Below are positions 54,026-63,521 of a stretch of DNA of 64,000 nt, one piece after another. The stretch lies in the NCBI RefSeq assembly GCF_008304605.1, contig NZ_PIJY01000001.1, positions 1 through 64,000 of the forward strand. The letters are read 5' to 3'. Origin of the DNA: Oceanobacillus polygoni (GTDB lineage Bacteria; Bacillota; Bacilli; Bacillales; Amphibacillaceae). The translations under genes were made by a program, and so were the position numbers. The notes beneath the pieces were generated by a model that saw only the letters and a program-made list of their open reading frames with translations, did no database searches and had not been told where the DNA came from. Numbering within the stretch: the stretch's first letter is position 1; the number at the start of each line of letters is the position of its first letter.

Positions 54026-54107
54026 CAACGATAGAACGTTCTTCAAAATAGTGAGGATTATGCTATACTAATAAGATAACTTTTTCAAACATGAAAGGAA
54101 TTACAGC

Positions 54108-55451
54108 ATGAACAATAACAAAGAACAATGGTCGACAAAGCTCGGCTTCATCTTATCATCTGCAGGAGCGGCAGTCGGCCTTGGAGCAATATGGAAATTC
54201 CCTTATATGACAGGAATGAATGGTGGGGGCGCCTTTTTCCTATTATTTATCGGCTTTACCATCATTCTCGGTCTTCCTCTTTTAATTGGTGAATTTATCA
54301 TCGGAAGAAGCTCCCAAAAGGAAGCAGTCACAGCTTACAAATCACTCGCACCGAAAACACCTTGGTCATTCATCGGGGTCTGGGGAGTGGTTGGTGCATT
54401 TATCCTAATGGCATTTTATAGTGTTGTAGGAGGCTGGGTCCTTCTATACAGTTTCATGTCTCTACCAGGACAAATTATTAAAGAAAATGCGAATTATCCT
54501 GAGCTATTTGCAAGCCTTACTGGTAGCCCACTTGTTACAATTCTCGGTCTTGGATTATTTGTTCTCATTAACATTATTGTTGTATCTCTCGGTATTACAA
54601 ATGGGATTGAGAAATCAAATAAAATACTAATGCCATTACTATTTATCTTCTTTATTATACTTGTCATCCGGTCCGTTACATTTGAGGGGGCAATGGAAGG
54701 GATTCGCTTCTTCCTGCAGCCAGATTTCTCCAAATTAAATGCGGAAAATGTCCTATATGCACTCGGACAAGCATTCTTTTCCTTAGCGGTAGGAATCTCA
54801 GTGATGGTGACATACAGCTCTTACTTGAAAAAGGATGTCAGTTTACCAGCATCAGCAGCATCAGTAAGCATCATGAACATATTTGTTTCCTTGCTTGCAG
54901 GGTTAGCAATCTTTCCGGTTGTATTTGCCTTTGGCCTAAAGCCTACAGAAGGACCTGGACTCCTGTTTATCGTACTGCCTGAAGTATTTGCACAAATGCC
55001 GTTCGGCGAATTGTTTTTAAGCTTATTTTTACTGTTGTTTTTATTCGCAGTATTGACCTCGTCCTTTAGTATGCTGGAAATTATTACAGCAGCTTTTACA
55101 GAAAATAAGCAGCGCTCAAGAAAAAAAGTTGCATTAATTGCTGGTTTACTCGTATTTTTGGCAGGCATTCCGTCTGCATTATCTACCAACCTGCTTACGG
55201 ACTTCACTATATTCGGTTTAACTGTATTCGATGCAAGTGATTTCCTTGTAAGTAATATTATGCTTCCGGGTGGCTGCCTATTTATTTCATTATTTATCGG
55301 CTTTAAATTGGATAAATCTTTATTAAAGCAAGAATTTTCTTATGGAAATCAATTACCCAATGGACTATTCCATGTATGGTTCCAGCTGATGCGTTGGTTA
55401 GTTCCTACCACAATTATCATCGTTTTCTTAAGATCTGTAGGGATTTTATAG
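54108..55451 (+). CDS. Neurotransmitter:sodium symporter (NSS) family amino-acid transporter
   Basis: The 447-residue carrier has about 11-12 membrane segments. It has the NSS signature of segment 1 (GFILSSAGAAVGLGAIWKFPY) and the unwound glycine segment LPLLIGEFIIGR. The prokaryotic MhsT/TnaT-like members import hydrophobic amino acids including tryptophan with Na+. The position after the kyn operon suggests tryptophan uptake. TGC-TATACT at 54063-54068 could be an extended -10. AAAGGAATTACAGC precedes the ATG. Confidence 0.9.
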   Translation: MNNNKEQWSTKLGFILSSAGAAVGLGAIWKFPYMTGMNGGGAFFLLFIGFTIILGLPLLIGEFIIGRSSQKEAVTAYKSLAPKTPWSFIGVWGVVGAFILMAFYSVVGGWVLLYSFMSLPGQIIKENANYPELFASLTGSPLVTILGLGLFVLINIIVVSLGITNGIEKSNKILMPLLFIFFIILVIRSVTFEGAMEGIRFFLQPDFSKLNAENVLYALGQAFFSLAVGISVMVTYSSYLKKDVSLPASAASVSIMNIFVSLLAGLAIFPVVFAFGLKPTEGPGLLFIVLPEVFAQMPFGELFLSLFLLLFLFAVLTSSFSMLEIITAAFTENKQRSRKKVALIAGLLVFLAGIPSALSTNLLTDFTIFGLTVFDASDFLVSNIMLPGGCLFISLFIGFKLDKSLLKQEFSYGNQLPNGLFHVWFQLMRWLVPTTIIIVFLRSVGIL

Positions 55452-55493
55452 TGCTAAAAGAAATGGAAAGATTTCACTTGAGGAGTGACAGAC

Positions 55494-56840
55494 ATGCCAC
55501 GACGTAAAATTGTAATTGTAGGCGGTGTTGGTGGCGGGGCTACGGTCGCCGCCCAAATCCGCAGAAACGATAAAGATTCCGAAATCATCATCTTTGATAA
55601 AGGGGGATACATTTCTTACGCAAACTGCGGTATCCCCTATTATCTTGGTGATGTGGTTCAAAACAGAGAGGATCTCCTGTACCCTCCTGAAAAATTCGCG
55701 AAAAAATACGATGTTTCTGTTCATACAAATACGGAAGTCATTTCAATATCACGCTCTGATAAAAATATAAAATATCGGAACGGAAGCCAAGTGCAGGAGG
55801 AAACCTATGACAAACTAATTCTCTCTCCTGGTGCATCTGCAATTGTTCCAGATATAGAGGGCATTCATAATGATCGAACCTTTACGGTGAAAACGATTGA
55901 GGATATGGATGCTGTCCATGCATTCATCCAACAAAATATACCGAAGTCAGTTGCTGTCGTTGGTGCTGGATTTATCGGGTTAGAGATGATTGAAAACTTG
56001 CATGTACTAGGATTAAACTGCACCATTATCGATCGTTCTTCTCAAGTAAGTAAAATCGTTGATGATGATATGGCGGCAATAGTCGAAGATCACTTGAAAG
56101 ATAAAGGAATTGAGCTCATTTTAAATGATGGCTTGAAGGGATTTAAGAATGATGGCAAGACATTATTTTTAAACAGCGGGAAACAATTGGAAGCAGATAT
56201 GACGATTTTAGCGATTGGAGTAAAGCCCAATACCGATTTAGCTATCCATGCAGCCCTTGAGTTAGGTAGCACTGGTGCTGTTTCAGTAAATGAATACATG
56301 CAAACAACAGATCCTGATATTTACGCATTAGGAGATGTCGTTGAAACGAGAGACTTGCTAACTGGATCACCAAGACATATCGCGCTTGCTTGGCTTGCGC
56401 ATCGACAGGCAGCTATTATTGCTGCACACTTGGATGGAGAATACATTCCTTATCGCGGCAATATAGGTTCTTCCATTTTGAAGGTATTTGATTTAACAGT
56501 GGCTGCAACCGGACATAACCGACAGAGCTTGCAGCAGGAAGGCAAACAATTCAAGAATGTAGTCCTTGCATCTACTTCTCACGCTAACTATTATCCATGT
56601 TCCAAGAAACTCTGGTTAAAACTGTTTTTCCATCCAGAAACAGGGCTGATTTTTGGTGGTAATGTTGTCGGATATGATGGTGTTGATAAGCGGATGGCTG
56701 TACTCGCTACTGCTATCAAAGGAAATTTAACTGTGCATGATCTCCCAGAGCTCGAGCTCGGATATGCACCGCCTTATTCCAGCTCAAAGGATCCAATCAA
56801 TATTATTGGGTATCAAGCAATTGATATGCTAAAAGAGTAA
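55494..56840 (+). CDS. CoA-disulfide reductase-like FAD/NAD(P)H oxidoreductase
   Basis: The 448-residue flavoprotein has VIVGGVGGGATVAAQIRR (FAD), the redox cysteine C45 in SYANCGIPYY, a second nucleotide motif VVGAGFIGLEMIE, and YALGDVVE. A single active-site Cys in that motif is typical of CoA-disulfide reductase and NADH oxidase/peroxidase rather than the two-Cys glutathione reductases. The ATG at 55494 follows GAGGAG; GTG at 55485 is less likely. Peroxide or CoA disulfide could be the substrate. Confidence 0.9.
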   Translation: MPRRKIVIVGGVGGGATVAAQIRRNDKDSEIIIFDKGGYISYANCGIPYYLGDVVQNREDLLYPPEKFAKKYDVSVHTNTEVISISRSDKNIKYRNGSQVQEETYDKLILSPGASAIVPDIEGIHNDRTFTVKTIEDMDAVHAFIQQNIPKSVAVVGAGFIGLEMIENLHVLGLNCTIIDRSSQVSKIVDDDMAAIVEDHLKDKGIELILNDGLKGFKNDGKTLFLNSGKQLEADMTILAIGVKPNTDLAIHAALELGSTGAVSVNEYMQTTDPDIYALGDVVETRDLLTGSPRHIALAWLAHRQAAIIAAHLDGEYIPYRGNIGSSILKVFDLTVAATGHNRQSLQQEGKQFKNVVLASTSHANYYPCSKKLWLKLFFHPETGLIFGGNVVGYDGVDKRMAVLATAIKGNLTVHDLPELELGYAPPYSSSKDPINIIGYQAIDMLKE

Positions 56841-56871
56841 ATCCCGGCTAACGACCGGGATTTACTCTTTT
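56831..56871 (+). terminator. Terminator after the CoA-disulfide reductase gene
   Basis: A 17-bp perfect stem (AAAAGAGTAAATCCCGG) with a 7-nt loop and T-rich end includes the stop codon. It also reads as a terminator for the convergent gene at 56871. Confidence 0.92.
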
Positions 56872-57542
56872 TACATATTATCTTCAAATTGGTAAATAAG
56901 TTCAAAGCTCGTTTCATCCAATAACTCTGCAACGTGGACGCGCAAGCCATGGCCGAAAATAACCTCATCCTCTGTCATTGCAACAATCATTGCTTTCGTA
57001 TTATTGCGAGTATCAATATAAATATCTCCGACAGCAGGCTTCAAAGTATCATCATTTTCAGCAAGATAGCTAATCGACTCATCTTTTAGCTGTTGCTCTT
57101 CAGGTACAAGGTTTTTATCATAATACGCGATTTCTTGACTAGCATCCTGACGGCCAGGAACCATCACAACATATTCATGATGCTTTACACCATTATCACG
57201 TGTTGTATTCACGTTTCCGTTCTCAATACTTTCCACTTTTTCAATCTCATTCAAGGAATAGTGATCTAAAAAGTCTGGTGCAGGTTTAACGATTAGAATA
57301 TAGTCGCCTGGCTCTGGCTTCGCATATTGATCAATCGTGTAACGTTTTCCATAAAATATAAATGTATCATTATGCTTTGGTTTATAATAATCAATCTCAC
57401 TTGCCTTCGTTAAAATCTGTTTCATATCCTTTAAACGATACAAGTGTACGGATTGTTTAAACATGGGCTTTACTGAATACACTTTATGGAGCTCGTTTTG
57501 ATAAAACACAAACTGGCCTTTTCTTACTTGATAAAGCTTCAT
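56871..57542 (-). CDS. Unrecognised cytoplasmic protein with repeated small beta domains
   Basis: I do not recognise the family. The 223-residue acidic protein has no signal peptide or membrane helix. It looks like three consecutive beta-rich modules of 50-70 residues. Each opens with a short GD/GQ turn (KGQFVFYQNELHKVYSV, then NDTFIFYGKRYTIDQY, then VGDIYIDTRNNTKAMIV). The pattern suggests SH3-like or KOW-like barrels. TTAGGAGGGATC precedes the ATG. It is divergent from the membrane protein at 57809 and convergent with the reductase. Confidence 0.72.
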   Translation of the reverse strand: MKLYQVRKGQFVFYQNELHKVYSVKPMFKQSVHLYRLKDMKQILTKASEIDYYKPKHNDTFIFYGKRYTIDQYAKPEPGDYILIVKPAPDFLDHYSLNEIEKVESIENGNVNTTRDNGVKHHEYVVMVPGRQDASQEIAYYDKNLVPEEQQLKDESISYLAENDDTLKPAVGDIYIDTRNNTKAMIVAMTEDEVIFGHGLRVHVAELLDETSFELIYQFEDNM

Positions 57543-57808
57543 TCCGATCCCTCCTAATTAAAACATTATTTCCATTATAACTAGTTTCTATCATAAAGTG
57601 AATCTTCATTCTATGTATTTCACATGAAGTCGTTTACCGAGCTTATTTTCACTAGCATAGATAACATAGCCTATGATTATTTTCCCTTAGGGAGTACATT
57701 TTTAAACCTCTGTTCTTTCTTTTTCACTTTTTTCTTATTTTATGAAACAAACCACCTTTCTAATTCGTATAACCAATTAGAAACGAACATAGGAGATGAA
57801 ATGCAAAC

Positions 57809-59527
57809 ATGACAGGAATTTTAACAACTACGATTCTCACTTTCATTCTATATATTATCATTGCTGTTTACTTTATCCTTAAAAATCAGCAACAACGGAA
57901 AACGACAATCAAAGCTGCTGGACTTACTTTAATTAGTCTTTTCATTATTACAGCAATCATCGTCTATATTTTCATGCCTACTATCACCATTCCAAATATG
58001 ACGATTGCAAACTTAATTGTCGCTTTTATTGGAACACTAGGTTTATATGGGTTGACGATGAGCAAGCCATTTACAAAAGCAAGTCGTCCAATCGATATCG
58101 TTTCATCTGGAATTATTGTATTAGCAATCATTGCAGTTCCAACATTTTTTATCCTTGGCATTTCTGCTCTAGATAATAGTTATGACTCCATTAAGAAACA
58201 AGAAATGGAAGAGGCAAAGCCACTCGATAAAGATGCTACACCAATTGTTGTGTCACCAGAGTCTGCACGTAATAAGGTTCAAAAAGCGATGAGTGTTGTT
58301 CCAAACACACAGTTCTATGATCTCGGTAAATTACAAGTACAGATGATAAATGACGATATCGTGTTCATTGCTCCAGTTGAATTTAGTGGTTTCTGGCGTT
58401 ATTTCCGCGGTAAAGAAACAGAAGGTTATTTTACCATATCTGCGACAGATATCAATGCCCAGCCGAAATTTATTGAAAGTAAAATGAAGTATACGAACTC
58501 CAGTTACTTCCAACATAATATCCAACGAACGATCTATGGGGCATATCCAAATTACATCCAAAGTGGCAACGCCCAAATCGAGGTAGATGAAGAAGGTAAA
58601 CCATGGTATGTCCAGACGTTATATAAACCCATTGGATTTACAAACAAACCAAACATGTCCAAGCTGCATGTCGCAGTTGTTGACCCGGTAACAAGCGAAG
58701 TATCACTTTATATGACAGCCGATGCACCTGAATTTATCGATGGTTCGATTAGCTCCGAAATGGCTTCTGATCAAAATGAGTATTTTGGAAAATACGTCCA
58801 TGGGTGGCTGAATTCTATTTTCGGGAAAAGGGATGTAAAAATACCAAACGAATCTGGAACCGAAAGCAATGTAACACCGATTTTTGATGAACAAGGGAAC
58901 ATGCATTATTTCACGGATATGTCCTCTCCTAAGGAAAATATTGATTCTGCTTTAGGCTACACATTAATCAATGCTCGTACAGGTGAATTGGTGTATTACA
59001 ATGGCGAGAAAAATAATGGCATCATGGATAGTAAAGGTGCAAGAGAAATCGTTGATAAGGAATTCCCGGAGAAAAACTGGAAAGGCTCCATGCCGATTTT
59101 GTATAATATCGACGGAAATCCAACCTGGGTAGTCAATGTACTAGACCCGAATGGGTTATTTAAACAATATGCCTATATTAAAGCTGCAGATTCCGATTTT
59201 GTTGTTTTCGGTGATACTGCAAGACAAGCGCTAGATGCCTATCGAATAGCACTTGCTCAAGATCCTAGTAATGTGGAAGCTACTGGTGAGGCAGCCGGCC
59301 TTGAAAACGTAAGTGGTGAGATTGAACGTGTTGTTATTACAACCCAAACAACTGGACAACTGATTCAATTTTTAATAACTGATGATACAACCATTTACAC
59401 ACTGAGCTCAACGAAGGCTCCTTTAGCAGTCTTCTTACAGCAAGGTGATCATGTACAGTTTGAAGCGAATATGCTGGATAACGGTACTGCCATCGTCGAA
59501 GCTATTGAAATCGATGGTTTACAATAA
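57809..59527 (+). CDS. Unrecognised membrane protein with a large extracellular domain
   Basis: The 572-residue protein has four hydrophobic N-terminal segments (about 4-23, 35-54, 66-84 and 98-120). A soluble region of 430 residues follows, apparently outside the cell. That region has repeated PepSY-like features: SARNKVQKAM, GYFTISATDINAQPKFIESK, and later GYTLINARTGELVYYNGEKN and SKGAREIVDKEFPEKNW. The end (about 500-572) is a separate beta module. AGGAGATG stands upstream. The function is unknown; an envelope role is likely from topology. The overlapping short frame at 57624-57812 is not believed to be a gene. Confidence 0.78.
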   Translation: MTGILTTTILTFILYIIIAVYFILKNQQQRKTTIKAAGLTLISLFIITAIIVYIFMPTITIPNMTIANLIVAFIGTLGLYGLTMSKPFTKASRPIDIVSSGIIVLAIIAVPTFFILGISALDNSYDSIKKQEMEEAKPLDKDATPIVVSPESARNKVQKAMSVVPNTQFYDLGKLQVQMINDDIVFIAPVEFSGFWRYFRGKETEGYFTISATDINAQPKFIESKMKYTNSSYFQHNIQRTIYGAYPNYIQSGNAQIEVDEEGKPWYVQTLYKPIGFTNKPNMSKLHVAVVDPVTSEVSLYMTADAPEFIDGSISSEMASDQNEYFGKYVHGWLNSIFGKRDVKIPNESGTESNVTPIFDEQGNMHYFTDMSSPKENIDSALGYTLINARTGELVYYNGEKNNGIMDSKGAREIVDKEFPEKNWKGSMPILYNIDGNPTWVVNVLDPNGLFKQYAYIKAADSDFVVFGDTARQALDAYRIALAQDPSNVEATGEAAGLENVSGEIERVVITTQTTGQLIQFLITDDTTIYTLSSTKAPLAVFLQQGDHVQFEANMLDNGTAIVEAIEIDGLQ

Positions 59528-59569
59528 CAAGCAGGGTGTCCCGACTTTTCGGGTACACCCTGCTTTGTT
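59526..59569 (+). terminator. Terminator after the membrane protein gene
   Basis: AACAAGCAGGGTGT-c-CCGA pairs with TCGGG-TACACCCTGCTTTGTT around a 4-nt loop and includes the stop codon. It is probably bidirectional with the ABC-F gene. Confidence 0.9.
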
Positions 59570-59593
59570 ATATAGTCACAGCATTCCTAGAAC

Positions 59594-61471
59594 TTATTGA
59601 TTCTCCATTTCCTCAACTAACATGGAGAGTTCCTCCCAGCGCTCCATTTTCTTTTCTAACGCTGCTTCTGTTTCTTGCTGTTCTCCATATAATTTCTGTA
59701 CTTGTTCGGAATCACTTCCGGCATCGATAATGGCCTGCTGCAACGCTTCTACCTTTCCTTCCAGCTCCATGATCTGATCCTCAATATGTTCCCATTCCCG
59801 CCTGTCATTATAAGAAAGCTTTTTCTTTTGTTTCTTCGGTTTTTCGATTGCTTTCTCAGTCTTGTGCACTGTGCTTGTTGCTAATTGACGTTGTACTAAA
59901 TAGGCACTGTAATTGCCTTGGAAAAGCTCTGTTCTCCCTTGCCCCTTAAAGACAAGTAAACGATCCGTAACACGGTCCAAAAAGTAACGATCATGGGATA
60001 CCGTAATCACCACACCAGGAAAATGATCCAAATATTCTTCCAAAACACTAAGTGTCTGTGTATCTAAATCATTTGTTGGTTCATCTAAAAAGAGAACGTT
60101 TGGTTCAGTCATAAGCACTTTCAACAAATAAAGCCTGCGTTTTTCCCCACCAGATAATTTCCGAATATAGTTATATTGTTCTGCCCGGGAAAATAAAAAG
60201 CGTTCCAGCATTTGCTCAGCTGTTATGACTTGGCCGTCCTTTGTATGGATTACTTCTGCGACCTCTTTAATATAATCGATCATCCGCATACTTCCATCTA
60301 GTTCCTCATCACCCTGCGTATAGTAGCCAATTTTTACCGTCTCACCGATTTCAATTTCACCTTCATCCGGCTCAACTCGATTTGCCATTATATTAAGCAG
60401 CGTAGATTTTCCAGAGCCGTTGGCACCAATAATGCCGAGACGCTCTCCTGGAACTACGAGATAACTGAAATCATGCAAGAGCGTTGTAACATCATAGGTC
60501 TTCCCAATAGATTTCAGCTCAATTACCTTTTTACCTAATCGTGTAGAACCTACTTGAAACGCTAAATGATCCTTTTTCGTATCAAACGTTTCCTTTTTCA
60601 TTTCTTCTGCACGCTCGATTCGTGCCTTTTGTTTCGTTGTTCTTGCCTTTGCTCCCCGTTTTAACCATTCTAATTCACGACGCAATGTATTCTGGTGCTT
60701 CTGCTCATTACTAACCTCAAGCGCCTCTCGCTCTGCTTTCTTCTCCAGAAACATTTCATAATTTCCTTCGTATATATACAAATTCCCTTTATCCAGCTCA
60801 TAGATTCGATTCGTTACCCGATTTAAGAAATAACGATCATGTGTAACAAGGAGCAGAGATCCTTTATAGGATTGTAAGTATTTCTCGAGCCATTCTACGG
60901 TTTCATTATCCAAATGGTTGGTAGGCTCATCTAGTATCAGTAAGTCAGCTGGCTGAATAAGAGCCTTTGCAATAGCGACACGCTTTTGTTGTCCACCCGA
61001 AAGCTCCGTTACCTTTTTGCCAAAATCCGTTATACCGAGCTTGGTTAATATCGTCTTAGCTGCAGTGTTCGCTTCCCATGCTTCCGCTTCATCCATCTTC
61101 TGCTGAAGCCTCATTAATTCCTGTTGATATGCACTATTCTCCGCATCCTCCTGTAGCTTTAATAATGCTGCTTCATATGCACGCATCAGCTTCATAATCG
61201 TCGCTTCCCCGTAATAAATCTGGTCAATAACAGTTAGATTAGGGTCAAGGATTGGATCCTGTGCTAAATATTCAATTCGGTAATCTTTTGCATGTTTCAA
61301 ATTTCCTTTTTCCGGTGAATCTATTCCAGCAATCACTTTCAAAAAGCTTGATTTCCCTGTTCCATTGACACCAATCAATCCAATCCGCTCATTATCAGCA
61401 ATGGTACAGCTGATGTCATCAAAAAGAACTTTATCACCATAAGATTTATGTAAATTTTCTATAATAAGCAT
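59594..61471 (-). CDS. ABC-F family ATPase, Uup/YfmR type
   Basis: The 625-residue protein has two ABC domains and no membrane segment. Walker A motifs are GVNGTGKSS and GANGSGKST; both signature motifs (LSGGQQKR, LSGGEKRR) and the DEPTNHLD/DEPTNDLD boxes are present. The linker between is long and charged (about 245-310), and the C-terminus (about 530-625) is a Lys-rich coiled coil. This architecture fits Uup, in B. subtilis YfmR, which acts on ribosomes stalled at difficult sequences. The start follows GAGGAAGG. Confidence 0.9.
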   Translation of the reverse strand: MLIIENLHKSYGDKVLFDDISCTIADNERIGLIGVNGTGKSSFLKVIAGIDSPEKGNLKHAKDYRIEYLAQDPILDPNLTVIDQIYYGEATIMKLMRAYEAALLKLQEDAENSAYQQELMRLQQKMDEAEAWEANTAAKTILTKLGITDFGKKVTELSGGQQKRVAIAKALIQPADLLILDEPTNHLDNETVEWLEKYLQSYKGSLLLVTHDRYFLNRVTNRIYELDKGNLYIYEGNYEMFLEKKAEREALEVSNEQKHQNTLRRELEWLKRGAKARTTKQKARIERAEEMKKETFDTKKDHLAFQVGSTRLGKKVIELKSIGKTYDVTTLLHDFSYLVVPGERLGIIGANGSGKSTLLNIMANRVEPDEGEIEIGETVKIGYYTQGDEELDGSMRMIDYIKEVAEVIHTKDGQVITAEQMLERFLFSRAEQYNYIRKLSGGEKRRLYLLKVLMTEPNVLFLDEPTNDLDTQTLSVLEEYLDHFPGVVITVSHDRYFLDRVTDRLLVFKGQGRTELFQGNYSAYLVQRQLATSTVHKTEKAIEKPKKQKKKLSYNDRREWEHIEDQIMELEGKVEALQQAIIDAGSDSEQVQKLYGEQQETEAALEKKMERWEELSMLVEEMENQ

Positions 61472-61522
61472 TGTTTAACCTTCCTCACGCTTTTCAATTA
61501 TAATTCGCGTTTTCATTCCATG

Positions 61523-61705
61523 TTACTTTCTTTTCCGTATCAACTGCTTTATCCAAGCTTTCACAATAATAACGATTAATAATAAAAGCCATGATGTAAC
61601 TAAATAAAAAATAAGCTTAGCTCCTTCATTCATTTCCGAAAAGAATGTGGCCATCCCTATCCAGATGACACCAATCATCACGAGCTGTCCAAGTAATAGT
61701 TTAAT
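61523..61705 (-). CDS. Small two-helix membrane protein, possible ATT start
   Basis: Reading from ATT at 61705 gives a 60-residue protein. The first helix is LLLGQLVMIGVIWIGMATFF, a NEGAK loop follows, the second helix is LIFYLVTSWLLLLIVIIV, and the tail is basic (KAWIKQLIRKRK). GGGGGAG lies 6 bp before the ATT, with no ATG, GTG or TTG in between. The first ATG is codon 10 and has no good ribosome binding site. The frame and hydrophobic pattern look genuine, but the start is unusual. Function unknown. Confidence 0.5.
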   Translation of the reverse strand: MKLLLGQLVMIGVIWIGMATFFSEMNEGAKLIFYLVTSWLLLLIVIIVKAWIKQLIRKRK

Positions 61706-61823
61706 GATAATCTCCCCCGAATTTCTTTACTAGCCTATCTAATAGTTTAGCCTAATAGAGCTTAATTTTCCATGTTAAAAAAACAACTGCATATCCTATT
61801 CAAATTATCATTGTAAAATAGGA

Positions 61824-61853
61824 AAGGAAATCGGGTATGACGCCGATTTCCTT
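61824..61853 (-). terminator. Terminator after the resA-like gene
   Basis: AAGGAAATCGG / CCGATTTCCTT with an 8-nt loop, T-rich on the minus strand. It overlaps the stop codon. Confidence 0.75.
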
Positions 61854-62349
61854 AGTCCATTTTTTCATATTCAGTAATCATTTGTTCATAATTCAAAGGT
61901 CCGTACACACGCTGCCTGATAACCCCGTTAGAATCAATCAGATAGGTTGTAGGAATCGGACTTATTTTGTATAAGCTGGATACCTGTCCTTCCTCATCCA
62001 TCAGCACTGGAAAAGTCAGTCCGTACGTTGCAATAAATTCAGCGACCGTCTTTCTATTCATTTCCATATTCGTTATATTAACAGCAAGTACTACCGCATC
62101 TTTGTCCTTATAAAATCGTTCCATATCAGGCATTTCTTCCCGACACGGTGGACACCAAGTCGCCCAGAAATTAAGCAGTACACGTTTTCCTTTAAAGTCA
62201 GATAGTTGCACCGTCTCCCCTTCATTTGTCATCAATTTAAAGTCAGGTGCCTTCTGGCCAACCTCCGTACCAATATTCTCCGCCGCAATCAATCCTGCAG
62301 CTGAAAAAAATACCGCAATAAACAATAGTGTTGAAACGATTCTTTTCAT
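61852..62349 (-). CDS. ResA-like thiol-disulfide oxidoreductase
   Basis: The 165-residue extracytoplasmic thioredoxin has a signal/anchor helix (about 1-22) and a TlpA/ResA domain with WATWCPPC (C66, C69), then [15 protein letters not shown] and the cis-proline PIPTTYLID. It would reduce disulfides outside the membrane, for example apocytochrome c in ResA. No cytochrome-maturation genes are nearby, so the client is open. The ATG at 62349 follows GGGTGGTGG; an upstream ATG is possible. Confidence 0.88.
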   Translation of the reverse strand: MKRIVSTLLFIAVFFSAAGLIAAENIGTEVGQKAPDFKLMTNEGETVQLSDFKGKRVLLNFWATWCPPCREEMPDMERFYKDKDAVVLAVNITNMEMNRKTVAEFIATYGLTFPVLMDEEGQVSSLYKISPIPTTYLIDSNGVIRQRVYGPLNYEQMITEYEKMD

Positions 62350-62498
62350 CTTGTTACCACCACCCATAAGTAATCATTTTAGCTTTCCATCGTTAGCTGA
62401 TTAACATGCATGCTTATCGATAATTTTGGTCTATTTGATATATAATACATATAGAGTGATGAATACGAAACGTGTTAGTTTAGGGAAGGAGAGAACAT

Positions 62499-63485
62499 AT
62501 GGAGCTGCAAAAAGGAAAATTAAACTGTATTACAGATGTAGACGGTGTGAAGGTCGGACATGTAACACTTTACGAGAAAATTGATGATCAAGATACGATA
62601 TGCACCGGGGTAACAGCTATTCTTCCCCATTCAGGAAACTTATTTAAGAAAAAAACACATGCTGCAAGCGCAGTGATTAATGGTTTCGGGAAAACAACCG
62701 GTCTTGTACAACTAGAAGAGCTTGGATTACTAGAATCACCAATCATGCTTACCAATACCCTTAGTGTGGGCTCCGTCATGCAAGGAACCCTACAATATAT
62801 GCTTGAGGAGAACGAAGATATTGGTGTAAGTACGGGAACAATTAACCTTGTTGTCGGCGAGTGTAATGATGGCTATTTAAATTCTATTCGACTCCAAGCA
62901 GTAAAACCGGAACACGCCATTCAAGCAATTAAAAGGGCGAGCACAGAACCTGTTCAAGAAGGTGCTGTTGGCGCTGGTAAGGGCATGGCATGCTTTGAAT
63001 ATAAAGGTGGAATCGGTACCGCTTCTCGTACGATTTCAGCAGATAACAAAAATTACACGGTCGGATGCCTTGTATTAAGTAATTTTGGAAAACGCGAGCA
63101 AGCACTGTTTGCCAATTGGAGTAAAGCCAACCTGGACACGCCTGATGGCTCTATTATGATTGTAATTGCTACAGATGCACCACTTTATGAACGGCAGTTA
63201 AAGCGCCTTGCTAGACGTTCTGCAATTGGACTAGGTCGAACTGGCAGCATCGTTGACCATGGGAGCGGGGACATCGCTATTGCCTTCTCTACTGCAGCAA
63301 CATACGATCACAATTCGAATCATACCGTTGAATCGCTCTCCTTTATTCGCGATGACCATCCAGTAATGGGCCAGCTATTCCAAGGAGTTATTGAAGCAAC
63401 AGAAGAAGCAATTATGAATTCTCTAGAACACGGTGAGACTACTGTGGGTAGAAAAGGTAGAATACTCGACAAAGCCCCATTATAG
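62499..63485 (+). CDS. P1-family (DmpA/BapA, S58) self-processing aminopeptidase
   Basis: The 328-residue Ntn-hydrolase-like enzyme self-cleaves before S218 in DGSIMIVIATDAP, which becomes the N-terminal nucleophile. Other features are TDVDGVKVGHVTL at the N-terminus, the SVGSVMQGTLQ region, and VGAGKGMACFEYKGGIGTASR. Relatives hydrolyse D-amino or beta-amino N-termini. GGAAGGAGAG precedes the ATG; TATAAT near 62443 may be its -10. It is monocistronic with a terminator. Confidence 0.93.
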   Translation: MELQKGKLNCITDVDGVKVGHVTLYEKIDDQDTICTGVTAILPHSGNLFKKKTHAASAVINGFGKTTGLVQLEELGLLESPIMLTNTLSVGSVMQGTLQYMLEENEDIGVSTGTINLVVGECNDGYLNSIRLQAVKPEHAIQAIKRASTEPVQEGAVGAGKGMACFEYKGGIGTASRTISADNKNYTVGCLVLSNFGKREQALFANWSKANLDTPDGSIMIVIATDAPLYERQLKRLARRSAIGLGRTGSIVDHGSGDIAIAFSTAATYDHNSNHTVESLSFIRDDHPVMGQLFQGVIEATEEAIMNSLEHGETTVGRKGRILDKAPL

Positions 63486-63489
63486 AAAA

Positions 63490-63514
63490 GGTGGATAGCG
63501 TTCTGCTATCCACC
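63490..63514 (+). terminator. Terminator after the P1 peptidase gene
   Basis: GGTGGATAGC / GCTATCCACC with a 5-nt loop, followed by CTCTATTT. It lies between the convergent peptidase and pseudouridine synthase genes. Confidence 0.78.
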
Positions 63515-63521
63515 CTCTATT

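Noticed and set aside
54033-54042. LexA/SOS box (AGAACGTTCT)
   Set aside because: The Bacillus LexA site needs CGAAC-n4-GTTCG; this palindrome has no such spacing. The adjacent gene is a transporter.
57624-57812. 62-codon plus-strand frame directly upstream of the membrane protein gene
   Set aside because: It has no ribosome binding site and its content is low-complexity hydrophobic. Its end only overlaps the true start, which has AGGAGATG of its own.
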